Origin: Periplaneta americana
Lineage: Eukaryota > Arthropoda > Insecta > Blattodea > Blattidae
DNA: 64,000 nt
Reading direction: 5' to 3'
Assembly (NCBI RefSeq): GCF_040183065.1
Contig: NC_091132.1
Span: forward strand, 89,055,606-89,119,605
Position numbers and translations under genes: made by a program. Within the stretch, counting starts at the first letter, position 1. Each line of letters starts with the position of its first letter. Below are positions 32,777-44,642 of this stretch, piece after piece. The notes under the pieces are model-generated. The model was given only the letters and a program-made list of their open reading frames with translations, was not told where the DNA came from and did no database searches.

Positions 32777-33714
32777 GTATATTGTATTGGGGATTACGTG
32801 ATGATGTATAAGTTGATATGTGAGGTTTGATGATTGGGGATTACGTGATGATATATGATTTTACATGTGAGGTTTTGATGTTCCAAGACGGTTTGTGTGA
32901 TAGAGCAGCGATTACAATCTTTCGATTACGTTCTATTTGACGTTGTAATGAACTGGAATAGTATGGGCCTCATATTATTGTTCTAGTATTTTCCCTACTC
33001 CATTTTGATTTATTGGTTCCATTGCCGCTATTTCAGGAATCGAGTGCGTTGAGTTTCCGTTGCTATTTAAACGATCATTGAGATTGAAATCATCGTGTTA
33101 CTTATATTACGTATCTCTCTCTCTCTCTCTCTCTCTCTCTTGGGCATTGTTATTGTAAAGTACAGAGATTTTGTGTCAGTCCAATCTGCACAATTCATGC
33201 GAGGTCTATGTGGAATTGGTAATGTATAGTGATCAGTTATGTGATGCCTTATACTGGGTAAAGTCTTTGCGTTATTGAGTTTATATATATGTTTAGTTTG
33301 GTTAGTCAGATTGTATGGTATCTGTGATTGAATGGGTCATGTATTGAGTTAGTGTGCTGACTGGGCGTTGTCTTGAGATTCATATCTAGATGGTTATTAT
33401 ATATATTCGGAGAGTGTTTTCATGACTAGATGGTTAATAGGTCAGTCATTGATTATTGAGTGATGGCCATATTAGATTGTATTATGACCTATAAGTATGT
33501 TTGCCCAGTCTAGTAATTCTGTCATGATTCAGATATCGTTGTGATACTTGTTCAGATTAATTTGTGTTACTTTCATTCGCTTATTTCATATTTCTTTGTT
33601 ATTTCATTTACCATTCATGTATATTGTTATTCATTTATTGTTAATTATATTTGTTATACAAATTCACACTATTTATTTCTTTAAGTCTTCCACTGTGCAC
33701 ATCCAATCTTTCCA
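31780..33714. other. Long non-coding 5' region of the piggyBac element
   Basis: No coding match. It holds (TA)n at about 32738-32773, (CT)n at 33114-33140, and a more GC-balanced stretch at 32030-32400 with short imperfect repeats of GAGAACATCACTTAGGACTC. The start TGTAATAGG at 32020 looked LTR-like, but no matching end or TSD was found. Confidence 0.5.
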
Positions 33715-35640
33715 ATGTACCGTCCACCTGGCGATAACAATAAGAAATATAGAGGAGTGGATGATCGTACACCTCGTACACCTCCCTCTCACTCACAAGC
33801 TGAAAACATTGACAAATGCTCAAGTGGTAGTTCTCTTAGAAGGAGATGTGTCTGAAGCTGAGGCAGAGAAATCAGATGAACCAGACATACGGGATGTTTC
33901 AGAAACACTTGTCACCAGCATCTCCAGTAATTCCAGTCATCTCTGGATTAGACACTGACATGTTTGAAGTAGAAGAAGAGGAAGTGGATGATGATGTTCC
34001 TTTGGCTTAGCTGGTACAAAGCAATGGAAGTGAAAATGCAGCAATGCAGGCTGTACCACGAGAACCCACACGCCATCTTCATTGGCGAATGAAAGACATC
34101 GAAGAAGTGGACACATATTGTAATGTTAGTTTCTCTGATTCTCCCAAGGATGAAATGACAGCGTATCAATATTTTAAAATGATGTGTAAAGATGATGTAA
34201 TTATGAACTTTGTTGAACAATCAAATTTGTACTGTCTACAAAAAACTGGCAGTTCTTTGGATACAAATATAAATGAGATGGAACAATTTCTTGGTATTCA
34301 CCTCGTGGCTGGGATTGTAAAAATGCCTAGTTACAGGATGTACTGGGCTGATGCAACCAGATTTTCTCCTATTGCTGATGTCATGGTCAGAAACAGATTT
34401 GATAAGTTAAGAACGTACTTCCATGTCAATGACAACAGTAACATGAAGGCCAGAGATGACCCAAATTATGACAAACTCTTCAAAGTCAGGCCATTTATAG
34501 ACAGAACAAGAACCAGTTTCCTAGAAACAGAGCCTGAAGGATACAATTCAGTGGATGAATTGATTATTCCATTCAAAGGAAGGAGCTCTCTCAAGCAGTA
34601 TGTGAAAAACAAGCCACACAAGTGGGGAATCAAAGTGTTTGCTCGTGCAGGCACCAGTGGCATTGTGTATGATTTTGAAATCTACAGGGGGAAAGGAATG
34701 GTAAAAATATAATTCTGCTCTTGGTATAAGTGGTGACATAGTTCTTAGAGTCTCCCAAAAGGACAAAATTACGAATTGTCTATGGACAATTGGTTCACTT
34801 CCTATAACCTCATATGTGCTCTGAAGGAGGTTGGAATTTTATCTGTAGGAACTGTAAGGATTGCACTCTCAAAACAGATAATGAGTTGAAGAAGCTCGGA
34901 CGAGGATCATTCGACTTCAGAAGTGAGGCAGAGAAGAACGCCATAGCCCTCAAATGGTATGACAACAAAGCTGTTCACCTTGTTTCCTCATATAAAGAAA
35001 GAAATCCAGTAGAAAATGTGAAGCAGTGGTCAGTTGCTGAAGGAAAGCACATAGACATTCCCAAACCAAAAATTGTCAAAAAGTACAATTGTTTCATAGG
35101 TGGTGTCGACTTGCACGATATTCTGGTTGTTCTATACAGAAGCAATATTGGTGTGAAGCAATTCTACTTACGAATCATCTTCCATCTACTGGACATGTGT
35201 GTTGTAAATGGATAAGCCATGTACTGCCGTCATTGCTATCAAAGAAGAATTACCAACACAAGCCACTTCTTGCTTTTCGCTCAGAAATTGCTCATAGTCT
35301 ACTCAAGGCAGGGAAGATGACAATAAAAAAGAGAGATTGCCCTTCCAATGACAGCGTATCAACATCAAAAGAAACTACGCCAAGAGGACCCCATTAGTTC
35401 CTAGGCCAGTAGACGATGCAAGAGATGACACTATTGATCACTGGCCATTTCACATAGAGAACAAACAAAAATGCAAACTTTGCATGAAAGTTTATTCAAG
35501 ACTCAAATGCATCAAGTGTAACAAATCTCTTTGTCTCACCAAAGACAAGAACTGCTTCTTGAAATATCATATGAAATGAGAAGACTTGTCAAATTGTGGG
35601 TGCAATAAGTGTGTAGATATGTTGTCATCATTCAGAATAA
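33715..35640 (+). pseudogene. piggyBac transposase, nearly full length
   Basis: An ATG at 33715 opens MYRPPGDNNKKYRGVDDRTP, an N-terminal region that soon turns acidic (EEEEVDDD at about 33970). Conserved blocks: FLGIHLVAGIVKMPSYRMYW, FDKLRTYFHVNDNSN, NSVDELIIPFKGRSSLKQYV (first Asp, about 34553), LSMDNWFTSYNLICALKEVG (second Asp, about 34775, frameshifted) and FIGGVDLHDILV (third Asp, about 35100). The C-terminal cysteine-rich domain at 35430-35570 includes CKLCMKVYSRLKCIKCNKSL. All three catalytic Asp codons are present. Lesions include a TAG at about 34008 and frameshifts near 33850, 34700, 34840 and 35210. It would cut and paste at TTAA. Confidence 0.92.
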
Positions 35641-36064
35641 TTACTATACCTTCTTTTACTGAGAACTGAAATTCAATTAAGTTAGAATTTAAAACATGTT
35701 TTTATTTCTGTGTTACTCTTTTACTATAATAATATTAGTTATGTTCCAATTATTGATATAAATGACATTCTAATGATGTAAGGAAATTGTTGTTGCCTAA
35801 TATATGTTACAGTTGTGTATCATTCTGTGCTGTATTTTCTACTATTTCGTATTGTTAATTTCTGAGAATAATGTTACTAATGTACCAGGTCAATGTAAAT
35901 TACCCAATGATGCCATATGGAGTCATCCTAAATTTTGTACAAATAAATCAATAAAAAGCAAAATAACTGTGAATTCACGTACAGAGAACCCTTCTGAAAT
36001 TAAATTCATGTAAAAATATATATATTTTTTTTAAGTTTCAATTTAATTTGGGCTGGAAAGGGTT

Positions 36065-37690
36065 AAAATACAGAAGAATCAAATTTGTAGCCTATAACTG
36101 TAACAAGTGCGGCTACAACATCGTATTAGAATACACAAGTAGTATCAAAAGATTTTTATCCTGAAAGTACAATATTTGTGGCTGCAAACTAAAACCATGT
36201 TTTTACCACATTATAAGCTAGTGAAACAAAAGAAAATTGTGCCTTCTTTGGTGCAATTTTTCTAGAGAAATACCATTATTCCCTCACTATATTAAACGGC
36301 ATGCAAGAAATTGTATTTCACTTTCTTGAGGAACGAAATGATACTGTTCACTTTTTCATGAACAGGAACAGCATTCTCTTCAGTTCAATAATCCAACCCC
36401 TGCATCACGAGTACAATGAAGAAAACTGAATCCTTAATAAATTATCGTGTTGAATAGAAAGTAATATATACAGTAATATCTAATATAAAATCATATCTTT
36501 TCATTGTTAAATATTATGTGATAATGAAGTCATAATTTTATTCATAGCCAATCTTATGTTGATTGGCATCACAAATCAGAAACCTAACCTAATTAATGTC
36601 TGATTAAATCGGTTGATACGATGGAAATGTATGTTACTGATGACGTCACTACTACTGAAATATTAGTATTTAATTACAATTTTTTTCTCCTGTCTCTCTT
36701 TCTTTTCTCTCTCTCTCTCTCTCTTCCTTCTCTACCAACTTCCCTTTACTCCTATCTTTCTCTTTTCTATTATTCGTCTTTACAGATCTTACATGTTTAC
36801 AATTTTACAATTACATTCTAAATTATCAAATACATTATATTACAATTCTATTCTACAATTTTGATGCCATAGGATCTCATGTATTAAATCATCCTTAGCT
36901 ATAATTAGTAATCATTTGTACCCAAGAAACTTTTATTGTAAATGATTTCCTATGTTTTCTTATAACTTATCTTAATGGTTTTTTTTTCCTTTCAAATTGT
37001 CACATACATTATTGTCTTTAATCATTGTTCATTGTGAATTGATTAGTAGGCCGATCTATAGGGCAGCTCTTGTTAATACAAAATTATTATCTTACCACTA
37101 CCAATGGTCGGATTCGATCCAAGAAACTTCACATCTCATTATTTGTCCGACACTTTAGCCATTAAGCTAAGAAGACTATAGGGCTATATAGTTGTTCGTT
37201 ACAAATCAACGGTCAAAATCATGTCTGTAGAATTATATAAAAATTTATAACGACTATTTCTACGATAATAGTCTATAAACAAAACAATACATGGCAGAAT
37301 ACGTAGTACTAACACAGTGATCTCAACATTAATTAATAACGATGAATGCGCACAAATGTGCAGATTGTATAGTTACTGCACGGTCCACTCGACAAACTAG
37401 TTATCTATTGGATGGACGTCTTCTGGATTGCTGCTAATTAGTTGAGTACAATCTTATTTATTTTGTATTTCTTTAACTATATTCAAGAAATCGGTGGTGA
37501 AGAGCCAAAAAAGATATATTACGTATTTTCATTTAAATTGTGTTTAATCCCATCTCATAGACTGGGCTTTTTATTCCGTAGGGACTTCATATTCTTATCC
37601 TATTATTGAATCATATGGAGAGTAACGTATCTGTATAGGATGTATTCTTGGATTCGCAAATAACACATACGAATTCTACACTAACATATC
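36065..37690. other. Spacer with microsatellite and a tRNA-like remnant
   Basis: AT-rich. It contains a (CT)n run at about 36700-36722 and the tRNA-like sequence at 37085-37170. No coding family recognised. Confidence 0.5.
37085..37170 (-). other. tRNA-like / SINE-head remnant
   Basis: On the minus strand TTAGCTTAATGGCTAAAGTG resembles a tRNA D-arm/A box, and GGATCGAATCC is a B box one base from consensus. The acceptor ends do not pair, so it is not a functional tRNA. A decayed tRNA pseudogene or SINE head fits. Confidence 0.45.
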
Positions 37691-37704
37691 TTGACGAAAG
37701 TAAC

Positions 37705-39074
37705 ATGGATACCTTATTACTCAACCAAATGAAACTCAAGCTGAAACTACTAAGGCGGAAGCTAAACACAAGGACTTGTACAACTATCAAGACTCTGGAC
37801 CATTCTTTGTAATACTTAAATCTAACGAAGGGAACTCAACAAATATCCACCCCATTAAATTGGGTAAATTACTATACGAATCACACATTACGAACATCCA
37901 CATAGTCAAACCTGTGGGTAAAAACAAATATGAAATTCATTTTACCAATTATATGGACGCAAATAAGTTCTTAGTATCAAATTTCGATACCCAATACAAT
38001 TGTTCTACTTTCATTCCTACATACCAAATATAGGCCTACACAATATAGACAAGGAGATTTCTAAAGAAGATATTCAACAAGGTTATTGTGTCGAAGGTTA
38101 TAAAATTACCAACGTGTATAGATTAACCGTAAAATCACTACTTCACAGGGAACTCAGGAGTGGGAACCTATGACCACAGTCTTAATAACATTCCGCTCTC
38201 AAAACTACAAAACGACCTCAAACTATTCTATACACTTCACAAACTTCATAAATACAATGAAAAAGTTTTGCTATGTCGTAACTGTCAACGTTTTGGACAT
38301 TCACTTAAATATTGTAGGAATCACACTGTATGTCTTAAATGTTCAGACAATCACCAATCTAAAGAATGCCAGGTCACTAAATATAAATGTAACAACTGCG
38401 GTCTTGCTCACATGGCTAATAGTACTGATTGTCCCCACTATAAAACAGAGGTTACTATTCTGGAAAAAATTGAGGCACTAAAAATCTCCAGATATGATGC
38501 CATTGCTATTATAAAAGGACGGAAAACTTTTGCAGATATAACAGCCCAACTGGTGGCTCCTCAAGCAAACTTCCGGGATCCCTTCCTGACTCTATCAACT
38601 TCCCGAAGACCTAACTCAACAGAACAACCCCAACAGCCTTCTACCAAAACTGATCACATCAATATTAACTCGACGCAGGTCCTGAAAAAAAGGCAAGGTA
38701 CACCTCTTTCTATAACCCTGGTATCTAAATATAAGAAAGAACAACCATGCATGTCACAAAAGTTTAAACACGCCTATAAAGATATATTAATTCCCAGTCA
38801 ACATCACCATCCAACAATATTTTCGGATGCAAAAGCAGGTGATTCAACCAGGTTTACTCCAACAGTAAAGCTACACAAACAGATAAATAAGATACCTACA
38901 AAAGAGTCCAAAAATCCAAACAAGTTACCCTCTTTTCGAATGGTGGAAGAAACCAAAATGAAACAAATGTTAGAAGTGTTACATAGTCTAATACCTTGTT
39001 TATCACAAAATGATCAACCTAAAATGCTACATACAATCAAATTGTTAAGTCCGGCTTACAATGAAACAAGTTAA
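37705..39074 (+). pseudogene. LINE ORF1 (gag-like, three zinc knuckles), Jockey-like
   Basis: Coding begins near 37705-37776. SGPFFVILKSNEGN and ITNIHIVKPVGKNKYEIHF look like the RNA-binding domain of LINE gag proteins. After frameshifts at about 38033 and 38150 the frame 38160-39074 contains CRNCQRFGHSLKYC, CLKCSDNHQSKEC and CNNCGLAHMANSTDC (three CCHC-type knuckles), then a Pro/Ser-rich tail to MLHTIKLLSPAYNETS. Mild decay. Confidence 0.85.
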
Positions 39075-39075
39075 G

Positions 39076-39323
39076 ATTCTACAATGGATCATAGAAAAAA
39101 AAAACCTAACTTCTCGTTGAGAAAGGAAACATGTCTAATCTATACAGTTGTTCATCAATTCATATTTTACATATGAATGCCAGAAGTATTAGAAATAAAA
39201 TTCTACAATGGATCATAGAAAAAAAAAACCTAACTTCTCGTTAAGAAAGGAAACATGTCTAAACTATACAGTTGCTCATCAATTCATATTTTACATATGA
39301 ATGCCAAAAGTATTAGAAATAAA
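39076..39323. repeat. 124-bp tandem duplication at the ORF1/ORF2 junction
   Basis: Two nearly identical 124-bp units (starting ATTCTACAATGGATCATAG at 39076 and 39200) duplicate the intergenic A-rich stretch and the start of ORF2, so two candidate start codons exist (ATGTCTAATC and ATGTCTAAAC at 39255). Confidence 0.92.
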
Positions 39324-40439
39324 AAAGGAGAACTACAACAATTAATCTCAGAAAGGCAAGTTGAAGTCATTTGCTTAAATGAAACCTGGCTATCAAACAC
39401 TCATAATTGTAACTTTTCCCAGTATAATACAATCAGTAATGATCGTAACTCAAAGGGAGGAGGTGTTGGCATATGGGTACACAAGAACTTGAAAATATGT
39501 GATTATGAATCGATACAAGACTTATAGAATAACTTGCAAGTGATTAAAATAAAATTTGAACAACTTACAATTATAAATATTTACAATCTACCAAACAATT
39601 TAGCCACCAAGACCATATGGAATAGTGTATTTAATAACATCGATCAAAATAGGACAATTGTGGTCGGAGATTTTAACATCCCCAATGCATACATCCAATT
39701 TCATTCAACTCAGCCAGATAGCTATCCTTTGGCTCTACTCAAAGCTCACGATTTCCAAATGCTAAATGAGCTTGCTCCAGCAAGACTCCTACCGCCTTCT
39801 CCTAACATTTCAGTCACTGATTTAACTTTTGTTTCAATAGAGCTGCTTCCATATGCAAACTGTACACTTCTTCCGGACACCTTGAACAGCGATCATTTCC
39901 AGCATTCACGTGTACTACCTCAAGCATGGACTTCCACTACAACACCACCAATATCCGCTCCAAAATTTTTTCGGCCACCTCCTTTCAAGAATACATATTG
40001 CAGAGAATGCCAATCTTATTACAAACTGAAAATTCGCCTGAACAATTTCGAATACTTCATACCTTCATTACAGAATACCTGAATCATTACCACCCATATC
40101 AGTCTTTCCTTGTAAAACATAGAACCCAGAAATCCCCATGGTGGAATAAGGACTGTCAACAAGCACTCGAATCTAGACATACTGCCATTGCCACACTCAG
40201 GAAGAACTTAAACATACACAATTATTTCTTGGAAAAACATAAGATGGCTAAAACGAGAAGATGTCTACAATATCACAAAAGAGCTGGATGGAGGAAATTC
40301 TGTGAAACGATAAACTACAACAGCTCCACACAACAAATTTGGTACAAAATAAAATTTTTCACTGGATCTAACAAAAGGAAAACTCTATCACCCACAGAAC
40401 AAGACTACAATCTTCAGATGGAATGGTTGGAAACACTTA
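39255..40439 (+). pseudogene. LINE ORF2: EEP endonuclease and linker
   Basis: Reads SIHILHMNAKSIRNKKGELQ, EVICLNETWLSN (catalytic Glu), GGGVGIWVHKNL, VVGDFNIPNA (GDFN) and LNSDHF. After a frameshift near 39950 the linker KSPWWNKDCQQALESRHTAI and AGWRKFCETINYNSSTQQIW leads to EWLETL, where a Tigger-like transposon is inserted. The frame resumes at 43153. Confidence 0.88.
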
Positions 40440-43152
40440 CAGTCAACCGGGTATACTTTACACAAGGGGGGGTAACTTTTCACATTTCTAGAAAAAATGT
40501 TTAGATGGCAGCACATTAGAGACAATGTGTAGCAACTCCGTGGAACTGATTCTATGTGACAACAGCACATGTGTGTAGCAGTCTGAAGTGTGTGCCATTA
40601 TTAAAGCTGTTATACACCATTGTTGCTGGTGAATTTCACGAGGCAAGTATTTTTACTCTTTTCTCTATGTGTGAAAACTTTGTGTTGTATTGAATAGTAC
40701 AGTTCATACATTCAATTGTGACTAGTATTGTATGAAATTATGAAGCTTTCGGACACGGGAAATGACTGCCTGACCAGTTTTTCGTTGCATGTGCTACTCT
40801 GCGAGAGGGAAAAGAAGAATGATAACCTAGTGTACCTCTGAACGGGGCAACTTTACACAGATGTGAAGTGTTTATGGGCACCAATTAAAAATAAAAACTC
40901 TTTTTAATATGATGTATAATGTCACTATTAATGTTGGTAGGATCGATTCCCGTCAATGATAGGGGAAAATAAATTACTTTCAAGCAGACAAGGTCGTCAC
41001 TTGTAGATTATTATTATTATTATTTCCAACAATCCATGGCATGTCAGCTCTGAAGGACCAATGCCAGTTGAATCGGTTACTGCAACTAGTAGATAGCAGT
41101 ATAGTCATGTGGTTAGCATGACGCTACCTCTCAACCTTGATTCCATCTTTCTTAACTTACAGTTCCTCAGTTCCAGAACAACACACCAGAAGAGGAATGG
41201 GCAACTTCATTCTTGAAGCGGCACAAAGATGCTTTGACTAGGAGGACAGCAGAGAATATCAAGAGATACAGAGCTGAGAAGACTCCAGAGGAGATCAATA
41301 GATACTTCGATCACCTAACAGAGTCTTTGGAAGGCGTTCCTTCGAGCAACATAATTAATTATGAGATTAATCTGAGCGACGATCCAGGGAAAAAAGTCGC
41401 AATTTTCAAGAGGGGAACAAAATATCCAGAAGTCGTTAGGAATTTCTCAAAAGGAGCAACTTCTATCATGTTTTGCGGCACAGCTGCTGGCGAACTACTC
41501 CCACTGAACGTCGTATATAAGTCAGATAACTTGTGGGACACATGGTGTGAAGGTGGCCCACAAGGGACTCGATATAATAGTACGAAATCTGGTTGGTTTT
41601 GATTCAGCATGCTTTTATGACTGGTTCAAAACAATTGTTGTGCCATTTGTGCGGAAGCTGCAGGGACCTAAAATGATAATAGGTGGCAACCTATCATCCC
41701 ATTTCAACATAAACATAATTAACCTCTGTTCAGAGCATGATGTCAGATTTGTGATGCTGCCTCCAAATTACACACACATCACCCAGCCAATGGACATCTT
41801 TGGGCCTCTCAAAAGAGTCTGGAGGATCATTCTGTCACTTCAACATCCAAGAATGAGCTCACTATCAAAGGACATGTTTCCGTGTTTGCTGACAGAGCTC
41901 CTGTCGTCTATTGAATTCAGCAAGAAGGTAAATGTGATAGCTGGCTTCAAAGCAACTGGAATTCACCCGTTGGACCGTCACCAGGTTTTGAAAAGGCTTC
42001 CTACAGCACCTCCCCAGGAAAATCACAATGTAGCAGCAGAAGCAGTTCTCGACCACCTTCGCAAAAGCCGAAGTCGTGCTGAAAGTACAGGTGTTAGAAG
42101 AAGGAAGAGGCTAGCAGCTGAGCCTGGAAAGTCACTTGCCCCTGGCGATATTGCTGTTGTTGCTGCACTCTCGACTTGGAAGACCATGAAGCTGACGAAG
42201 CCTTAGATGTAGCTGAAGATGAAAATTTCAATTCCAATGATGACTGTGGCTCTATATTTCTGCCAAGGCTTCCAACTGCGAAAGATTTTACTCCTGGTAC
42301 CAATCACTGGGTTGTTGTAAAATTTACTACAAAGAAAAGTGTCAAACATTTCATTGGGAGAGTGAAAAAAGTTTTGTCATGCGATGAGATGGAAGTTGGA
42401 TTTTTGAAATGACTGAAAAAGATTCAGATTTATTTGTATGGCCTGATACTGAAGATGTGTGCGATGTTAAATGTGATGATATCATTGGAGTGCTTGACAA
42501 ACCAATATCTCTGAGGAGGGGGGTCCTGAAGTTCAAAGAACACCTACATTTGCTGATGTAAGAGGGTGTTATGAAATGATGTTCTTAAATTGTGAAGAAA
42601 AAAAAGTTTTACTTCAGATCACTACATTTACGATGTGCCATAATTTTTCCCTGCTGCTGTGCGATTAATGTATTTTTGTATTATCCAGGAAAGCTATGAA
42701 CATTCATGAACAGCATATAACCATTTATTGTATTATTACATTTCTTGACTTTTATATAAAATATTTCATTTTCAGGAATTTACCAATATATTTTGTTCCC
42801 ACTGTGCTAACTGTAGTGGGCTAATAAATTGCGAAACACGTCATATAGTGCAGAAATGTTTTACCTTTCCAATCCCAGTACTTAAAACAGTGGACCATAT
42901 TGAACAGAATACTCGATTATAAGGCAAAGTAAATGTGTGTGTAAAGTAACCCCGTAAACGGGGCATCTTTACACACGTGATTATTTATTTACAAGTGTGT
43001 CATAATGCATATGTACAACCACTAGATTTTCAAATTTACTCAAATTAACCAGGAACATTCATATAAAAATTAATTTGTGTATCTAACTTTATAATCTTCA
43101 ATTATTTTAACGAATAAGCAAAAAAAGTGTGTAAAGTAACCCCGGTTGATGG
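40440..43152 (+). mobile_element. Complete Tigger-like (pogo superfamily) transposon
   Basis: The 2713-bp element is bounded by TA on both sides (40438-40439 and 43153-43154). Its ends are inverted: left CAGTCAACCGGGTATACTTT and right, inverted, CCATCAACCGGGGTTACTTT. Related subterminal motifs ([AC]GGGG[CT][AT][AT]CTTTACACA) recur at about 40848 and 42940-42975. Removing the element rejoins the host LINE in frame across the insertion site. The transposase is at 41163-42560. Confidence 0.92.
41163..42560 (+). pseudogene. Tigger-like transposase (DDPG lineage) with C-terminal FVG-like domain
   Basis: After a splice-type acceptor (TTAACTTACAG, ending 41162) it reads EEEWATSFLKRHKDALTRRT, NIINYEINLSDDPG, LNVVYKSDNLWDTWCEGG, then after a shift KMIIGGNLSSHFNINIINLC, LPPNYTHITQPMDIFGPLKR and VIAGFKATGIHPLDRHQVLK. 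Compared with the copy at 12.6-13.9 kb, the first Asp region has lost a residue (NYDET is NYEI) and the second Asp is Gly (IGGNLSSH against IGDNLSSH), so it is catalytically dead. The C-terminal block WVVVKFTTKKSVKHFIGRVK, and after a frameshift near 42406 FVWPDTEDVCDV, forms a separate small domain shared with 13.8 kb and 63.0 kb. An upstream exon is probable. Confidence 0.88.
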
Positions 43153-43699
43153 TACCCTTCCAGCAGTGCCTCCATTAATTCCTGTAGCACAAGATTTAAT
43201 CACAGACAATCCCCGAGGACAGCCTTACTCAACAGGTTACGCCAACGGAAATTAACATAACACTTCAGCATATTAAAACATCAACATCCCCTGGTCCTGA
43301 TGATATTACATATACCATGCTCAAAGCTCTTCCTTCAGCTACAATAGAAATCATTGCACACATTTTTACATTTTTTCTTCAATCAGCCTATATGCCGGAC
43401 GAATGGAATCAATTCTTTCGTGTACCTGTTCCTAAGCCAGACAAAGATTTTAAAAAAGCTGAGGGATACAGACCAATAGCCCTGGCAAACATATACCGCA
43501 AATTATTCGAAAAGGTGATTACCCATATACTAATTTTCTTCCTCGAACGGGTTCATCTTTGGTCCAAGAACCAAACTGGCTTTCAGAGATGATTCAGCAC
43601 ACTGTATAATTTAGCCGGGTCCACCTTTAGCAGTTCTCACCACAGACATACAAAATTCATTATTCAACAAGCCGTATTTTTGGATTTGACGTCGGCGGT
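43153..43699 (+). pseudogene. LINE ORF2: start of reverse transcriptase (continuation)
   Basis: Continues the frame broken at 40439: LPAVPPLIPVAQDLITDNP, then TSTSPGPDDITYTMLKALP, YMPDEWNQFFRVPVPKPDKD, EGYRPIALANIYRKLFEKVI, HLWSKNQTGFQR and AVFLDLTSA (first Asp block). Sequence identity is lost just after this block, at about 43699, so the palm and everything downstream are missing. Confidence 0.88.
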
Positions 43700-44164
43700 A
43701 ATCTCACCCTACATGCTACAATGTGTCATGGCGGACGAGCGCAAGGCTACTACGTCATTCAATTTATGCATGTATGCCAACCACCTGTTACAGTATATTA
43801 TTTTTTTGCAGAAATCATATATTGTGTAAATGTGTAACCATTCCGATTTTGAGTAATTTATCTACAGTTTTTAATGCAAGTAATTCCATAATTTTTGTAT
43901 TCGTGTTTTTTTCTTTATATTTTTCAAAAGTTGAATGTTATATTGCATTCAAGTAGGGATCATGGTGTTAATTTTTCAAGAATTTATGGAGTATTGTAAT
44001 CCTTTTGCAAAATATTCACTTCTTGAATAAATCCAGACTGTGTCAATAAATTTCTGATGTGTTGGTGTAGATTCATGTGGCAGACATACCGTATTGTTCT
44101 CAAGAAATAAAAGAGTCTTTTTAAACTTAATATAGGGTGACCCAGTGAGATAATTATGCTTCGC
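43700..44164. other. Spacer
   Basis: No recognisable coding or repeat structure. Confidence 0.5.
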
Positions 44165-44642
44165 ATCATAAAAGTCTAAACTAACCTAACCTGTCACTAA
44201 AATCCTAAACTAACCTAACCTGTCACTAAAATCCTAAACTAACCTAATACGTAACGCATCATAAAAACCTAAGGTAACATAACCTGTCACTAAAATCCTA
44301 CACTAACCTCATCTAACCTAACCTAACCAAAACCCTGAACTAACCTAACCTAACCTGTCACATAATTATGCAACGCATTATAATAGTCTAAACTAACCTA
44401 ATCTGTCACTAAAATCCTAAACTAACCTAACCTGTCACTAAAATCCTAAACTAAACTAACCTAACCTGTCACTAAAATCCTAAACTAACCTAACCTATCA
44501 CTAAAATCCTAAACTAACCTATCACAAATAATTACGTAACGCATCATAAAAACCTAAGCTAACCTAACCTGTCACTAAAATCCTACACTAACCTTATCTA
44601 TCCTAATCTAACCTGTCAGTAAAATCCTAAATTAACCCAATC
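44165..44642. repeat. CCTAA-rich minisatellite (telomere-like)
   Basis: More than ten imperfect units of about 29 bp of the form CCTAAACTAACCTAACCTG followed by TCACTAAAAT. The CTAACCTAAC core resembles the insect telomere repeat (TTAGG)n read on the other strand. The regular TCACTAAAAT spacer shows it is a higher-order minisatellite rather than a plain telomere tract. Confidence 0.8.

Larger units (their letters stand above)
31404..36064 (+). mobile_element. piggyBac element with degenerate termini
   Basis: The right end reads TTTGGGCTGGAAAGGGTTAA, giving an outer TTAA and terminal CCCTTTCCAGCCCAA when inverted. CCTTTCCAGCCCAA also occurs at 31406-31419, so both ends share 14 bp, although the left TTAA is degenerate. 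A subterminal TGA[TC]TCCATATGGCATCAT is present near both ends in inverted orientation (about 31420 and 35915-35935). The transposase gene lies between. The 5' part is unusually long and includes about 1.6 kb (32.0-33.7 kb) of unexplained DNA. Confidence 0.7.

Noticed and set aside
32020..33660. Possible LTR starting TGTAATAGG and ending near TTATACA
   Set aside because: No matching target-site duplication, no TATA/polyA pairing and no second copy; treated as unexplained piggyBac leader.
33548..33714. In-frame N-terminal extension of the piggyBac protein upstream of 33715
   Set aside because: Hydrophobic, AT-driven sequence unlike piggyBac N-termini and in a different frame from the ATG at 33715.
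37085..37170. Functional tRNA gene on the minus strand
   Set aside because: A and B boxes are recognisable, but the acceptor stem does not pair and the anticodon arm is poor.
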